Shown here in pieces: positions 26,246 through 35,609 of a DNA stretch of 35,723 bases (position 1 is the stretch's first letter; the number at the start of each line of letters is the position of its first letter). Source of the stretch: SAR324 cluster bacterium (lineage in GTDB: Bacteria; SAR324; NAC60-12). The notes below the pieces were generated by a model, which did no database searches, was not told the origin of the DNA, and saw nothing but the letters and a program-made list of their open reading frames with translations. The stretch spans positions 1-35,723 of the forward strand of contig JADGAT010000053.1 in assembly GCA_015231885.1 (NCBI GenBank), given 5' to 3'. The translations under genes and the position numbers were made by a program.

Positions 26246-28477
26246 ATGCCAGAACCTTTACAGTTAAATGACCAGCTTGAGATGGCCTATAATGCGTTGA
26301 ACAATGGTATCATGATTGTTGATAAGGAGTTATCCATCCTGTTCATGAACCATTGGCTGCGGAAACAACTGCCAGAAGAGATGCAAAAAACAGCCAACCT
26401 GATCAAATTGCTGGATCCGGACAGAGCCCCTGCCATTGTTTCGAAAGTCAATCAGGTGATTGAATTTCGAAAACCGGTCATGCTCTCGTCGGTGTTTCAC
26501 AAATGGGTCATCCCATTGGGTGATAATAAATTTCAAGATGGCAGGATGCGTCAGCAGGGAATGCTGACTCCTGTGGTGGTAGAAAAGGATGGCAAGCAGG
26601 AACGTGCGGTCATGTTTCAAATTCGCGATGTTTCCAATATTCTCCTGCAGGTGAGAGAGCTGGAACTGGAAATTAAAAAACACAGGCAGACCCAGGAAGA
26701 ACTCAAAGTGTCCAAAGAACAGGCCGAAGCGGCCAGTATTGCCAAAACCCAGTTCCTGGCCAACATGAGTCATGAAATCCGCACCCCCCTCAATTCCATT
26801 GTCGGCTTCAGCCAGATTTTGCTGAGCCACAAGGCACATCACAATCTGACAAAAGAATTCAAGCAATTTATAGAAAACATTAAAGTTGCGGGAGACTCGC
26901 TTTCTGAGCTGATCAACAATATTCTGGATCTGGCCAAGATTGAAGCAGGCAAGATGGTGCTGGTTGAAGAAGATTTGAATCTCAAACAATTGTTTCAGTC
27001 CATGTATCATGTCAATAAAGGCTCAGCATCTGAAAAAAAATTGAGCTACCACTATGAATATGATGCCAAACTGCCTGAGTTTATCCATGCCGACCGTACC
27101 AAACTCAACCAGATTTTAATGAACCTGGTTTCTAACGCAATCAAGTTCACTCCTGAGGGAAAACAAGTGACGCTTCAGGCGATCAGAGAAAAAGAGATGC
27201 TGCTGCTGCAGGTCATTGATGAAGGCATTGGTATTCATGAAGAACGCCACTCCTCTATTTTTTCTACTTTTGAACAGGCAGACGGCTCCACGACGCGGCA
27301 TTATGGAGGAACAGGGCTCGGACTGGCAATCACCAGACAGATCGTTGATTTAATGCAGGGAACCATTGCCCTGGAAAGTGAGGAGGGCAAGGGGTCCACA
27401 TTTTCGGTGCGGGTCCCGCTTAAAGAGGCATCTTCTTCAGCAGCACAACCCATCCAAATTGAATTGGATCAGTACCATTTTTCCAAAAATAATGTCATTC
27501 TGGTGGTCGAAGACAACCTGATGAATCAAAAGATGATGGAAGTCCTCTTTGATAATCTGGAACTGCCGGTTCATTTTGCCAATAATGGTACCGAGGGTGT
27601 TCAAAAAGCCTTGCAGCTGAAAGAGAAAGGCAGCATGCCTGATCTGATTTTAATGGATATGCACATGCCTGATATGGACGGTATGGAAGCGACACGCAGA
27701 CTGCGGGAGCACTCTGAATTTGCCAGTGTTCCCATTGTGGCAGTTTCTGCAGATTATTTATCAGATCAGCAAAGATCTGCCCTGGAAACAGGAATTTCCG
27801 ATTATCTGACCAAACCGATTGATTTGACCAAACTGCTGCCGGTGCTGATCAATTATTTGCAAATGGACCAAACACCATCCCAGCCTCATTCGGATCAGCA
27901 GCCTTCTCTACCGGATTCCATCAAAAATCAGATGACGCAGGAAATAGAAACATTGGAAGAATACCCGATTTACTATGGTGATGAAATTATCAGCCAGGCC
28001 GAAAAAATAATGAACCTGTGTGAGGGTTTTGACTCACCGCATCCTTCCATTTTGCAATCAATCATTGATGCGGTATATCAAGGAGATGAGATGCTGCTCA
28101 AAGCCTCAATCCATAACTTTAAGGAAGGCCTGGCTGCTTCTGATTCGCAGCCAAGTGTGACTGACAGGAGTGCCTCTGTATCCACAGACAGCTCAGAAAC
28201 CGCAGAAGTAGAAACTATTGTGAATGCTCCTGAATTGCTTCAGTTTCTGGAAAACGATATCCAGACGGCCTGGCAGGAAATCTGCGAAGTACTGGTCATT
28301 GATGAAGCAGAAAACTTTGCCAGGCAGATGACAGAACTGGGTCAAGAGCATCACTGCTCTCTACTCAAAGAGTGGGGCGAAAAACAGCTGTTTCTGATTT
28401 CCATGTTTGATACAGGAGGGCTGCTCAAATCATTGAAAGAATTTCCCGATGTACTGGAAAGGCTTAGGAAAACATGA
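26246..28477 (+). CDS. Soluble PAS hybrid histidine kinase (PAS-HisKA-HATPase-REC)
   Basis: A 743-residue protein with no membrane segment. A PAS-like domain (about 10-130, [20 protein letters not shown]) and a coiled linker lead to HisKA with SHEIRTP (His176), HATPase (about 290-400; SNAIKFT, DEGIGI, GTGLGLA) and a receiver (about 415-540; VVEDN, Asp471 in LMDMHMP, LTKP). The C-terminal extension matches that of the kinase at 20547: LPDSIKNQ...YPIYYGDEI...CEG, then the IDEAENFA...WG domain. The DNA around the H-box is almost identical to that of the 20547 gene, pointing to recent duplication or gene conversion. It starts 12 bp after the CheY gene and overlaps the next gene by 4 bp (ATGA). 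Confidence 0.92.
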   Translation: MPEPLQLNDQLEMAYNALNNGIMIVDKELSILFMNHWLRKQLPEEMQKTANLIKLLDPDRAPAIVSKVNQVIEFRKPVMLSSVFHKWVIPLGDNKFQDGRMRQQGMLTPVVVEKDGKQERAVMFQIRDVSNILLQVRELELEIKKHRQTQEELKVSKEQAEAASIAKTQFLANMSHEIRTPLNSIVGFSQILLSHKAHHNLTKEFKQFIENIKVAGDSLSELINNILDLAKIEAGKMVLVEEDLNLKQLFQSMYHVNKGSASEKKLSYHYEYDAKLPEFIHADRTKLNQILMNLVSNAIKFTPEGKQVTLQAIREKEMLLLQVIDEGIGIHEERHSSIFSTFEQADGSTTRHYGGTGLGLAITRQIVDLMQGTIALESEEGKGSTFSVRVPLKEASSSAAQPIQIELDQYHFSKNNVILVVEDNLMNQKMMEVLFDNLELPVHFANNGTEGVQKALQLKEKGSMPDLILMDMHMPDMDGMEATRRLREHSEFASVPIVAVSADYLSDQQRSALETGISDYLTKPIDLTKLLPVLINYLQMDQTPSQPHSDQQPSLPDSIKNQMTQEIETLEEYPIYYGDEIISQAEKIMNLCEGFDSPHPSILQSIIDAVYQGDEMLLKASIHNFKEGLAASDSQPSVTDRSASVSTDSSETAEVETIVNAPELLQFLENDIQTAWQEICEVLVIDEAENFARQMTELGQEHHCSLLKEWGEKQLFLISMFDTGGLLKSLKEFPDVLERLRKT

Positions 28478-29577
28478 CTGAAATATCTTACGAAAAAGCC
28501 CACATTCTGATTGTGGACGATACTCCTCAAAATATCCAGATTCTGGGCAAGGGTCTGCGGGATGAAAATTACAGCATTGCCGTTGCCAGCAGCGGAAAAG
28601 AGGCTCTGAAGGCCGTGGAAAAATTTTTGCCGGACTTGATTCTGCTGGACATCATGATGCCGGAGATGGATGGATTTGAGACATGCCGCCGCTTGAAACG
28701 GGATCCCAAGACAGAGCACATTCCTGTGATTTTTTTAACAGCCCTGGCTGATGCCGATAGCCTCGTCAAAGGATTCGAATATGGAGCCATCGATTATATC
28801 ACCAAACCCTTCAACACCAGGGAAGTCTCGGCACGGGTCAAAACTCATCTCAAGCTCAAGTTCACGGAAGCGATGCTGCAGCAGAAGAATACAGAGCAAA
28901 AAGAACTGCTCCATATCCTCTGTCATGATTTGGCCAATCCCATTGGGGTGACCAAGTCTTACCTGAGCTTTGCCAAGGGGAAGCCTGAAATTTTATCAAC
29001 CCGGGGAGATACCATGATGATGGCATTGGACAATGCTTTGGATATCATCGAACTGGTACGGAAAATGCGGGTGCTGGATGAAAAAAAAGATCAGTTCCAT
29101 CTCCAGAAAACAGGCCTTATGAAAACTATCAAAGAGTCCCTGATGGTCCTTGGAGAAAAGTTTTCCCAAAAGCAAATCGAGCCGGTTGTTCAGGTCGCAG
29201 AAGACTTGGAAGTGATGGTGGAGAGAACATCGTTTGTCAATTCCGTCTTGAATAATGTGCTGACCAATGCAGTTAAGTTTTCTTTTCCCAATTCCAAAAT
29301 TCTGATTGATGCACAAAAATCCGGGGACTTCGTTATTCTCACAATCCGGGATTTTGGCATTGGCATGTCTGAATCCCTGCTGGGCGATGTTTTTGACATC
29401 AGCAAAACAACGAATCGTGAAGGAACCCATGGCGAAACGGGCACAGGCTTTGGAATGCCCCTCATGAAAAAGTTTGTCACGGCTTATGGCGGAAGCATTG
29501 ACCTGTCCTCTAGCGAACAGAAAGACAATCCAGAGGATCATGGTACCGAGGTCAAATTGGTTCTCAAAATTGGATAG
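28474..29577 (+). CDS. Response regulator-histidine kinase fusion (paralog of the 3021 gene)
   Basis: A 367-residue REC-HisKA-HATPase protein. Receiver: IVDDTPQN, Asp59 in LLDIMMPEMDG, ITKPFN. Kinase core: H-box CHDLANP (His151), N-box NNVLTNAVKFS, G1 RDFGIGMS and GTGFGMPLMKK. The near-identical layout, the shared CHDLANP motif and the same position after a kinase gene show that it is duplicated with the 3021-4223 gene. It is translationally coupled to the hybrid kinase upstream through the ATGA overlap, with AGGA as its ribosome site. It probably takes phosphate from that kinase and relays a changed kinase output (inferred). Confidence 0.88.
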   Translation: MTEISYEKAHILIVDDTPQNIQILGKGLRDENYSIAVASSGKEALKAVEKFLPDLILLDIMMPEMDGFETCRRLKRDPKTEHIPVIFLTALADADSLVKGFEYGAIDYITKPFNTREVSARVKTHLKLKFTEAMLQQKNTEQKELLHILCHDLANPIGVTKSYLSFAKGKPEILSTRGDTMMMALDNALDIIELVRKMRVLDEKKDQFHLQKTGLMKTIKESLMVLGEKFSQKQIEPVVQVAEDLEVMVERTSFVNSVLNNVLTNAVKFSFPNSKILIDAQKSGDFVILTIRDFGIGMSESLLGDVFDISKTTNREGTHGETGTGFGMPLMKKFVTAYGGSIDLSSSEQKDNPEDHGTEVKLVLKIG

Positions 29578-29609
29578 ATTGTATTGACCCTGGAAAAAGA
29601 CGAGGCAAC

Positions 29610-31658
29610 ATGGGAAAGATTTTAGTCGTGGACGATGAACCTGCCAACTTGAAGCAGGTAAAAACACATTTGACGTCATTTGGTTATGAATCAGCAACTT
29701 TACCAAAGGCGGAATTTTTGTTCAAGCGTCTGGAATCCGAAGGCCCTGTCCAGGAGTCGTTTGATTTGATCCTGCTCGACATCAACATGCCCGGCATTGA
29801 TGGAATCACCGCCCTAAAGCGACTCAAAAACCACCCGGAACATCAGAAAATCCCCGTCATTATGCTCACTGGAGAAACCCGGGAACAGCTCATTGCCGAA
29901 TGCTTTGAGTACGGTGCCACGGATTTTATCACCAAACCCATCAGCGAAATCATTCTCAAGGCCAGGATCAGAACAGCACTGGCCGCCAAAGCAACCAACG
30001 ATCAGTTGGAATCCCTTGTCAAAGAACGAACTGCTGAACTGGGAGCATCCCATACCAAGCTAGAACACATCAACGAGGCATTTCAATTGTTTGTGCCCAA
30101 GCAATTCCTCCAGGTCATTCTGAGTAAACAGCAAATTCAATCTGGCCAGTTTGAAGAAGCCAATTTGACGATTCTTTTTTCGGATATCCGTTCCTACACC
30201 CACCATGTCGAATACATGACATCAAAGGAAAATTTCGATTTCCTGAATGAGTATTTCAATCTGATGGAACCTCCCGTTTCCAAAAACCAGGGATTTGTCG
30301 ACAAATTCATTGGTGATGCGATGATGGCCCTGTTTGACCAGGAACAGTCTGCTGATCAGGCGGTACAGTCTGCCATTGAGATGCAGAATCTCCTGCATCT
30401 TTACAACAGATCAAGAAAAAAAAAGGGGCTGCCTGAAATTTACACCGGCATCGGCATCAATACAGGTCCTGTCATGCTGGGGGCACTGGGATCAGAACAC
30501 CGTTTGAATTCGACGGTGATTGGCGATCATGTGAACCTGGCTTCCCGCATTGAAACCCTGACCAAGAAGTTCAATTCCCGGATTTTGATTTCGCACCACA
30601 CCTTTGCGGCCCTTGATCGCGAGCGTTACGCCATCCGTGAAATTGATACCGTCCGGGTCAAAGGGCGGACAGAGCCTGTTTTGATTTATGAGGTATTTGA
30701 CTGTGATCCTCCCAATTTGAAAGAAAAAAAAGAAAAAACAAGAAATTCATTTTTCCGAGGCATTGCCCTCTACAAGAGCCAGTTGTTTGCTGAAGCACAG
30801 GAAGCCTTTCAGGAATGCCTGACTATTTTTCCTCAGGATGTGATTGTCCTCGATTATATCAAGCGTTGTCGTTATTTTGAAAAGTATGCGCCCGTTGTTG
30901 ATGATATCATCTGGCATGGCATTGTGAAAGATTCCGACCTCTTGGTGGATCAGGTCATCCGCCGGCGGGCAGAACGTCATGTTTTGGGAATTCCTGCTGC
31001 CGTTTATCCTTATGGGGTGGACTACGAATACACGGGAAGGATTCATGATATTTCCATGGATGGGATGAAACTCGAGTTAGAGCTGCCTCTGCAGATCGGT
31101 GATGTTCTGCTGGTGGAAATTTGTTTTGAAAAAACTGCAATGGGTATTTCTCTTGATCAGCAAACTCATCGCATTTTAGGAAGGGTGGCCTGGAACAGAC
31201 AGAACATCCCGTCTGACCTGAAATCACCATGGCAGATAGGGGTGCAGACCATCATGATGACTCTGGAACAGGAAGAGTTCCTGCGGAATACCTTAGAGAG
31301 GCTCCAGCATCAATCGGCCATTCTCATAAAATCTTATCGTTTAGAAAAAGATAAACTTGTTTTTAAAATGGAGGGAAAGCTGACTCAGGAAAGCTCGCAT
31401 GCCATCAAAATACAGATCCGCCCGCTCATTGAAGACCCGCAGATCAAAGGGGTCGTTCTCAATTTTGCTTCTGTCAATGTGATTGATTCCAGCGGGATTG
31501 CCCTGGTTATTTCCATCTTCAAAGCGTTGCGTGAACAACAGGCAAAACTGGTCCTTTGTGAACTGCATGGAGCGGCCCAGGCTTCTTTAATGGCCAGCCA
31601 GCTCAATCAGATCATCCCCATTTATGCAACGGAAGCCGAAGCATTGGCACAATTCTGA
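29610..31658 (+). CDS. Receiver-adenylate cyclase-TPR-PilZ-STAS fusion protein
   Basis: A 682-residue five-part protein. A receiver (1 to about 122; VVDDEPAN, Asp57, ITKPIS) is followed by a coiled coil and a class III cyclase (about 170-360). Both metal aspartates are present (Asp192 in FSDIRS, Asp236 in FIGDAMMA), with Lys232 and Asp306 as adenine-selecting residues and Asn309 and Arg313 for catalysis, so ATP-to-cAMP activity is predicted. A TPR-like hairpin (about 378-410) leads to a PilZ domain with both c-di-GMP motifs, RxxxR at 452-456 (within RRRAERH) and DxSxxG at 480-485. A C-terminal STAS domain (about 565-680) has the phosphoacceptor-like Ser627 in VIDSSG. A GAGG ribosome site precedes the ATG. 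It would combine phosphorelay, c-di-GMP and partner-switching input with cAMP output (domains seen, integration inferred). Confidence 0.88.
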   Translation: MGKILVVDDEPANLKQVKTHLTSFGYESATLPKAEFLFKRLESEGPVQESFDLILLDINMPGIDGITALKRLKNHPEHQKIPVIMLTGETREQLIAECFEYGATDFITKPISEIILKARIRTALAAKATNDQLESLVKERTAELGASHTKLEHINEAFQLFVPKQFLQVILSKQQIQSGQFEEANLTILFSDIRSYTHHVEYMTSKENFDFLNEYFNLMEPPVSKNQGFVDKFIGDAMMALFDQEQSADQAVQSAIEMQNLLHLYNRSRKKKGLPEIYTGIGINTGPVMLGALGSEHRLNSTVIGDHVNLASRIETLTKKFNSRILISHHTFAALDRERYAIREIDTVRVKGRTEPVLIYEVFDCDPPNLKEKKEKTRNSFFRGIALYKSQLFAEAQEAFQECLTIFPQDVIVLDYIKRCRYFEKYAPVVDDIIWHGIVKDSDLLVDQVIRRRAERHVLGIPAAVYPYGVDYEYTGRIHDISMDGMKLELELPLQIGDVLLVEICFEKTAMGISLDQQTHRILGRVAWNRQNIPSDLKSPWQIGVQTIMMTLEQEEFLRNTLERLQHQSAILIKSYRLEKDKLVFKMEGKLTQESSHAIKIQIRPLIEDPQIKGVVLNFASVNVIDSSGIALVISIFKALREQQAKLVLCELHGAAQASLMASQLNQIIPIYATEAEALAQF

Positions 31659-31728
31659 CACCCCCTGATTGTTCTGTTAAATTATAAGGGATGAGGGTAA
31701 AATAACTTCCAAACCAGAAGGAGATTGA

Positions 31729-32628
31729 ATGAATGAACATATTCTTTTAGTAGACGATCAAGCCTACAGCCTTGATCTGCTCACTGAATTTCTCAGTGAG
31801 GAAGGCTACCGGCTGAGTACAGCCCGTGATGGGATGGAAGCCCTGGAAATACTTAAAGATCCCTCCAATGATTTCAAGGCTGTCCTTTTGGATCGAAACA
31901 TGCCCAAAATGGATGGACTGGAGGCCCTGAAACAAATGAAAAAGCATGATCATTTGAAAATGGTGCCGGTCATCTTCCAAACATCCATGTCATCAGAAGA
32001 CGATATTCGAGAAGGGATGGATGCCGGTGCTTATTACTACCTTGCCAAGGGATTTGAAAGAGACACTCTGCTGACAATCGTCAAAAGTGCCATTTCTGAC
32101 TACAAGGGCTATGTTTCGCTGCAAAACGAACTGGAAGAAACCATAGAGTCGGTTAAATTGATGGAATCGGCGGCTTTCAAAATCCGTGTCCCCCATGATG
32201 CCTATAATTTGGTCAAATTGCTGGCCCATGGCTGCCCCAACCCAAAAAAAGCAGCTGTCGGGTTGATCGAACTGCTGCTCAACGGCATCGAACATGGCAA
32301 TCTGGGATTTTCCTATGACGAAAAAAAACAAAGCATTCAAAACAAGGAATGGCAGGACGAGGTCAAACAGCGCCTGGAGCTTCCTGAAAACATCACAAAA
32401 ACAGTGAGCCTGGATTACACGCTTCAGGACGATGAAATCCATTTTCTGATCAAGGACCAGGGGGAAGGCTTTGATTGGAAAAAGTTTTTAGAGTTTGATC
32501 CGGAACGGTTATTTGATCCCAATGGCCGAGGCATTGCCATGGCCCATGGACAATGTTTTGACGAACTGGAATACCGGGGCAAAGGCAATGAAGTGCTGGC
32601 TGTGATAAAACGGGTTAACAAGGAATAA
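31729..32628 (+). CDS. Receiver-RsbW-like ATPase (anti-sigma/serine kinase type)
   Basis: A 299-residue protein. An intact N-terminal receiver (LLVDDQAYS, Asp55 in LLDRNMPKMDG; the usual K-P is AKGF here, Lys kept) is joined to a short GHKL ATPase of the HATPase_c_2/RsbW type: N-box LIELLLNGIEHGNLG, G1 KDQGEGFDW and NGRGIAMAH. No HisKA is present, so it is not a histidine kinase. Such ATPases phosphorylate STAS antagonists and sequester a sigma factor or other partner. A strong AGGAG site sits 6 bases before the ATG. It closes the eight-gene run, 70 bp after the cyclase fusion, and converges on the SLOG-STAS gene pair with a 14-bp gap. The partner is unknown, and no sigma gene is in the window. 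Confidence 0.85.
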   Translation: MNEHILLVDDQAYSLDLLTEFLSEEGYRLSTARDGMEALEILKDPSNDFKAVLLDRNMPKMDGLEALKQMKKHDHLKMVPVIFQTSMSSEDDIREGMDAGAYYYLAKGFERDTLLTIVKSAISDYKGYVSLQNELEETIESVKLMESAAFKIRVPHDAYNLVKLLAHGCPNPKKAAVGLIELLLNGIEHGNLGFSYDEKKQSIQNKEWQDEVKQRLELPENITKTVSLDYTLQDDEIHFLIKDQGEGFDWKKFLEFDPERLFDPNGRGIAMAHGQCFDELEYRGKGNEVLAVIKRVNKE

Positions 32629-32642
32629 AGCCCTGCTTGAAC

Positions 32643-33194
32643 CTAAGACTCAAAAGATTTTTGGAACAGTTGCAAAATCGCATCACGGGCTTCATCGGTC
32701 AAATAACGAGTTCCGGTTCCACAAAAAGTAGACTCCTTGATCAGCGGGTCGTCATCCACCCACTTTCCCCGTTCCCATCGGTACCAACCGTGTTTTTCCT
32801 TATCAAACACATGGACATCTCTATTGAGGAACTTGCCGAGCTCCACACCCCAGCCGGTTCCTCCTTTCACCGTATCATTTTCTAGAATAACCCCAACCGC
32901 AAATACCTGAATGCCTTTATTGAGCATGTGGAAAATGGACTGCACGACCCTTTTGATCTTGATGGCACTATGATACCGCCGATTCATATGCTGGGTGATG
33001 ATTTCCATGCTGACATCGCCCTGCCGCAATTGCTCATCAGTCAGCATCACAACATTTTTTGATCGTTTGATATCGTGGCCTTCATAAGAAAACGTGACCT
33101 CATTGACTCCCCATTTTTCGGCACATTCTCCAAAAAAAATTTCTGTCCCAGCGTGTCCGCCAGAGTAAAGTGTACATTCCTGTGGTTTTAACAT
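32643..33194 (-). CDS. SLOG-like (YpsA/LOG-type Rossmann) hypothetical protein
   Basis: A 183-residue protein of a conserved family I recognise only loosely. The start TLYSGGHAGTEIFFGECAEKWG matches the glycine-rich GG-x-x-G...A-W loop of SLOG-superfamily nucleotide-binding proteins. The later GGTGWGVELGKFLNRDVHVFD and FCGTGTRYLTDEARDAI look like a second ligand-binding region. It probably binds a nucleotide or nucleotide-derived signal; no enzymatic function can be assigned. GGAG lies about 10 bases upstream of the ATG. It follows the STAS gene by 66 bp on the same strand, so the two are likely co-transcribed. Confidence 0.7.
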   Translation of the reverse strand: MLKPQECTLYSGGHAGTEIFFGECAEKWGVNEVTFSYEGHDIKRSKNVVMLTDEQLRQGDVSMEIITQHMNRRYHSAIKIKRVVQSIFHMLNKGIQVFAVGVILENDTVKGGTGWGVELGKFLNRDVHVFDKEKHGWYRWERGKWVDDDPLIKESTFCGTGTRYLTDEARDAILQLFQKSFES

Positions 33195-33260
33195 AATCGT
33201 ATTACTCCATAATTAAAGTGGTGAAGGGTGGGTATTTATTCCGAAATGTTATCATGGTAT

Positions 33261-33608
33261 TTAGCCAGTGGCAAAAGAAGACAGGGCATCGGCTTCGGTA
33301 TCATGAATCGGCAGCATTTGATCCAATTGGGTCAATTTGAAAGTATTGGATACTTGGTCACTCAGCTGACAGAGGGAAAATCCCTTCTGCTGATTTTTTA
33401 TTTTCTTCATGAACCAGATAATGCTTCCCAATCCTGCAGAATCAATGACTTGGAGCCCTTTGAAATTCAGGACAATACCTTTGTATTGGCAACTGTCCAG
33501 CAGTCGATTCAGGTATTCGGTGAACCCTCTTTCTTCACCCAGGATCAATTTTCCTGCTAGAGAAACAAGACAGACGTTGTCTTCAATGCGATGTGTCAGT
33601 GTTAGCAT
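33261..33608 (-). CDS. STAS-domain anti-sigma factor antagonist (RsbV/SpoIIAA-like)
   Basis: A 115-residue single STAS domain with the conserved phosphoacceptor serine in VIDSAGLGSI (Ser57). In partner switching, a kinase of the RsbW type phosphorylates this serine and PP2C phosphatases remove the phosphate. A receiver-RsbW-like ATPase is encoded at 31729-32628 and two PP2C phosphatases at 5804-7114 and 13640-14857, so a full kinase-antagonist-phosphatase set is present in the window. It resembles the STAS domain at the end of the 29610 protein (shared VLNF and I-x-D-S layout, closing with IPIYATEAEAL/LPIHDTEADAL). A good AAGGA ribosome site precedes the ATG. Confidence 0.88.
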   Translation of the reverse strand: MLTLTHRIEDNVCLVSLAGKLILGEERGFTEYLNRLLDSCQYKGIVLNFKGLQVIDSAGLGSIIWFMKKIKNQQKGFSLCQLSDQVSNTFKLTQLDQMLPIHDTEADALSSFATG

Positions 33609-33871
33609 GGCTCTTCCTTCATTGTTAGGATATTATCACATTTTCGTCCATTAATACTCGTCATTGCGAGAACTGACTATCTCGGAGTGGATGAAAATAT
33701 GATCAAGCCCATTTGTTATTCAAGCAGAATAATAATCGTCGTCGTCTTCACATTCAAGCCATATCTATCGAAAGCGCTTTTTCGGTTCCTCATATCTGTT
33801 CGGAATGACATTTCATAAGATCTGCTCTCTATATAAAGCAATTCAATTTACCTGAAACTTTATCATTTCAA
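33609..33871. other. Divergent spacer with remnants of dispersed repeats
   Basis: No gene is visible. CGTCATTGCGAG (33659-33670) and GGAATGACA (33802-33810) look like the two ends of a common proteobacterial intergenic repeat with a decayed middle. This spacer must hold the promoters of the STAS-SLOG pair and of the 33872 kinase; I cannot pick a convincing -35/-10 pair. Confidence 0.4.
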
Positions 33872-35590
33872 ATGTCTCAGGAATTTGCTACATTGCCAGA
33901 AAATAAAAACAATACATCGTCCATCCATATGACTGAAAAATCAAAAATTCTGATTGTTGAAGGTACTCCCAATTTTCTCTTCATCATAAAAAAATTAATG
34001 GATCAAGCAGAGGTTGAGGTTGTTGCGGCAACCAGCGGCCAAGAAGCATTGAAACTTCTTTCAGACTGCGATTATGCGTTGATCATACTGGAAGTTGAGA
34101 TGCCGGGCATGGACGGATATGAAGCAGCACAACTCATCCGTGCCGATGATGAGCTGCAAAAGATCCCATTGATCTTTGTTTCGAATGTGTATGCTCCAGA
34201 ACACGAGGATTTCAGAGGCTATCAGCAAGGTGCGGTGGATTTCATTACCACACCAATCGATTCCAGGGTCCTTATCAATAAAGTAAAAACCTTTGTGAAC
34301 CTGGACCAGCATCAGAAAGAGCGTATTGGAGCCTTGAAAATCCAACAGCTGCTCAACAACAATTTGCTGGAAACGACATCGAACCTGCAAGAAGAAATTA
34401 CCAAACGGGAAAAAGCAGAAAATGAGTTAATCATAGCCAAAGAACAAGCAGAAAAAGCCAATCAGGCCAAGTCAGCATTCCTGGCCAATCTCACCCATGA
34501 CATCCGTACTCCCCTGGGAGCCATTATCGGATTCAACCAGATTCTCATGGAAAAAAGCAAAGCATTGTCCTTACCGGAGGAATTTCTCAAATTTCAGCAG
34601 AATATCCAAACCAGTTCCCAGAGTCTGCTGGAGATGATCAATAATTTTCTTGATATTTCCAAAATTGAAGCAGGGAAAATGGCCATTTCAATAGAAAGTT
34701 TCAATTTAAAAAATCTGGTTCAGGAAATTTTTGACACTCATACCTTGCAGGCCCTCCAAAAAGGGGTTCTCTTGCATCAAGAGATCAGTCCTCTGCTTCC
34801 TTCCGTTGTTTGCTCGGATAAGTCCAAAATCACCCAGATTTTACACAACCTGCTCGGAAATGCCATCAAGTTCACACCGGCAAAGAAAAACGTTACCCTG
34901 AAGGTGATGGGGAAAAAAGACGAAGTGGCCTTCATGGTCATTGATGAAGGCATGGGAATTTCTGAAGAACGAAAACAAGCCATCTTTGAGCCTTTTGAAC
35001 AGCAAGATGAAACAATTGTCCATCATTATGGAGGAACCGGACTGGGTCTGACCATCACCAAAACGCTCACAGAGATACTCGGAGGAAATATTTCGGTAAT
35101 CAGCCGTCCTGATCATGGCTCCACTTTCAGTGTCATTTTGCCTATCACCGAAAGCTGCAGACCGGAGGAGGAAAAACAATTGTCTGATCTCAAAGACCTG
35201 TCGTTTTCCAGCGATAATCTCATTCTGGTTGTTGATGACAACCAGATGAATCAAATGTTAATCAAGGCTCTGTTCCGAGGAATGGGCTTGGAAATTCAGC
35301 AGGCTGATAATGGCGAGACTGCCGTGGCAAAGGTTCTGGAGTTCAAAGCAAACAATGTCCTGCCCAACGTCATTTTTATGGATATGCAGATGCCCGGGAT
35401 TGATGGTCTTGAGGCAACCCGTCAAATTCGCCAACACCCAGGGTGCCAGGATATTCCGATCGTGGCCCTCTCAGCCGATGCGTTCGCGGAACGCAAGCAG
35501 GCTGCAGAAGCCGTGGGAATCAAAGAGTATCTGACCAAACCCATTGATGTCGAAAAACTGAATATGGTTCTACGGCGTTATCTTTCTTGA
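33872..35590 (+). CDS. Hybrid kinase with degenerate N-terminal receiver (pseudoREC-HisKA-HATPase-REC)
   Basis: A 572-residue soluble kinase. The N-terminal receiver-like domain (about 25-142) has lost every catalytic residue: the acidic pair is Glu30-Gly31 (IVEGTPN), the phosphoacceptor is Glu74 (ILEVEMPGMDG) and the conserved Lys is Thr127 (ITTPID). A coiled coil, HisKA with THDIRTP (His209), HATPase (about 310-425; GNAIKFT, DEGMGIS, GTGLGLT) and a fully intact second receiver (Asp504 in FMDMQMPGIDG, LTKPID) follow. It lacks the C-terminal extension of the other two hybrid kinases. The pseudo-receiver is likely a constitutive docking or ligand domain (inferred). The start at 33872 has no clear ribosome site; an ATG at 33929 is possible but no better. 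Confidence 0.9.
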   Translation: MSQEFATLPENKNNTSSIHMTEKSKILIVEGTPNFLFIIKKLMDQAEVEVVAATSGQEALKLLSDCDYALIILEVEMPGMDGYEAAQLIRADDELQKIPLIFVSNVYAPEHEDFRGYQQGAVDFITTPIDSRVLINKVKTFVNLDQHQKERIGALKIQQLLNNNLLETTSNLQEEITKREKAENELIIAKEQAEKANQAKSAFLANLTHDIRTPLGAIIGFNQILMEKSKALSLPEEFLKFQQNIQTSSQSLLEMINNFLDISKIEAGKMAISIESFNLKNLVQEIFDTHTLQALQKGVLLHQEISPLLPSVVCSDKSKITQILHNLLGNAIKFTPAKKNVTLKVMGKKDEVAFMVIDEGMGISEERKQAIFEPFEQQDETIVHHYGGTGLGLTITKTLTEILGGNISVISRPDHGSTFSVILPITESCRPEEEKQLSDLKDLSFSSDNLILVVDDNQMNQMLIKALFRGMGLEIQQADNGETAVAKVLEFKANNVLPNVIFMDMQMPGIDGLEATRQIRQHPGCQDIPIVALSADAFAERKQAAEAVGIKEYLTKPIDVEKLNMVLRRYLS

Positions 35591-35609
35591 CTCGACCTCC
35601 CTCTTTCCC

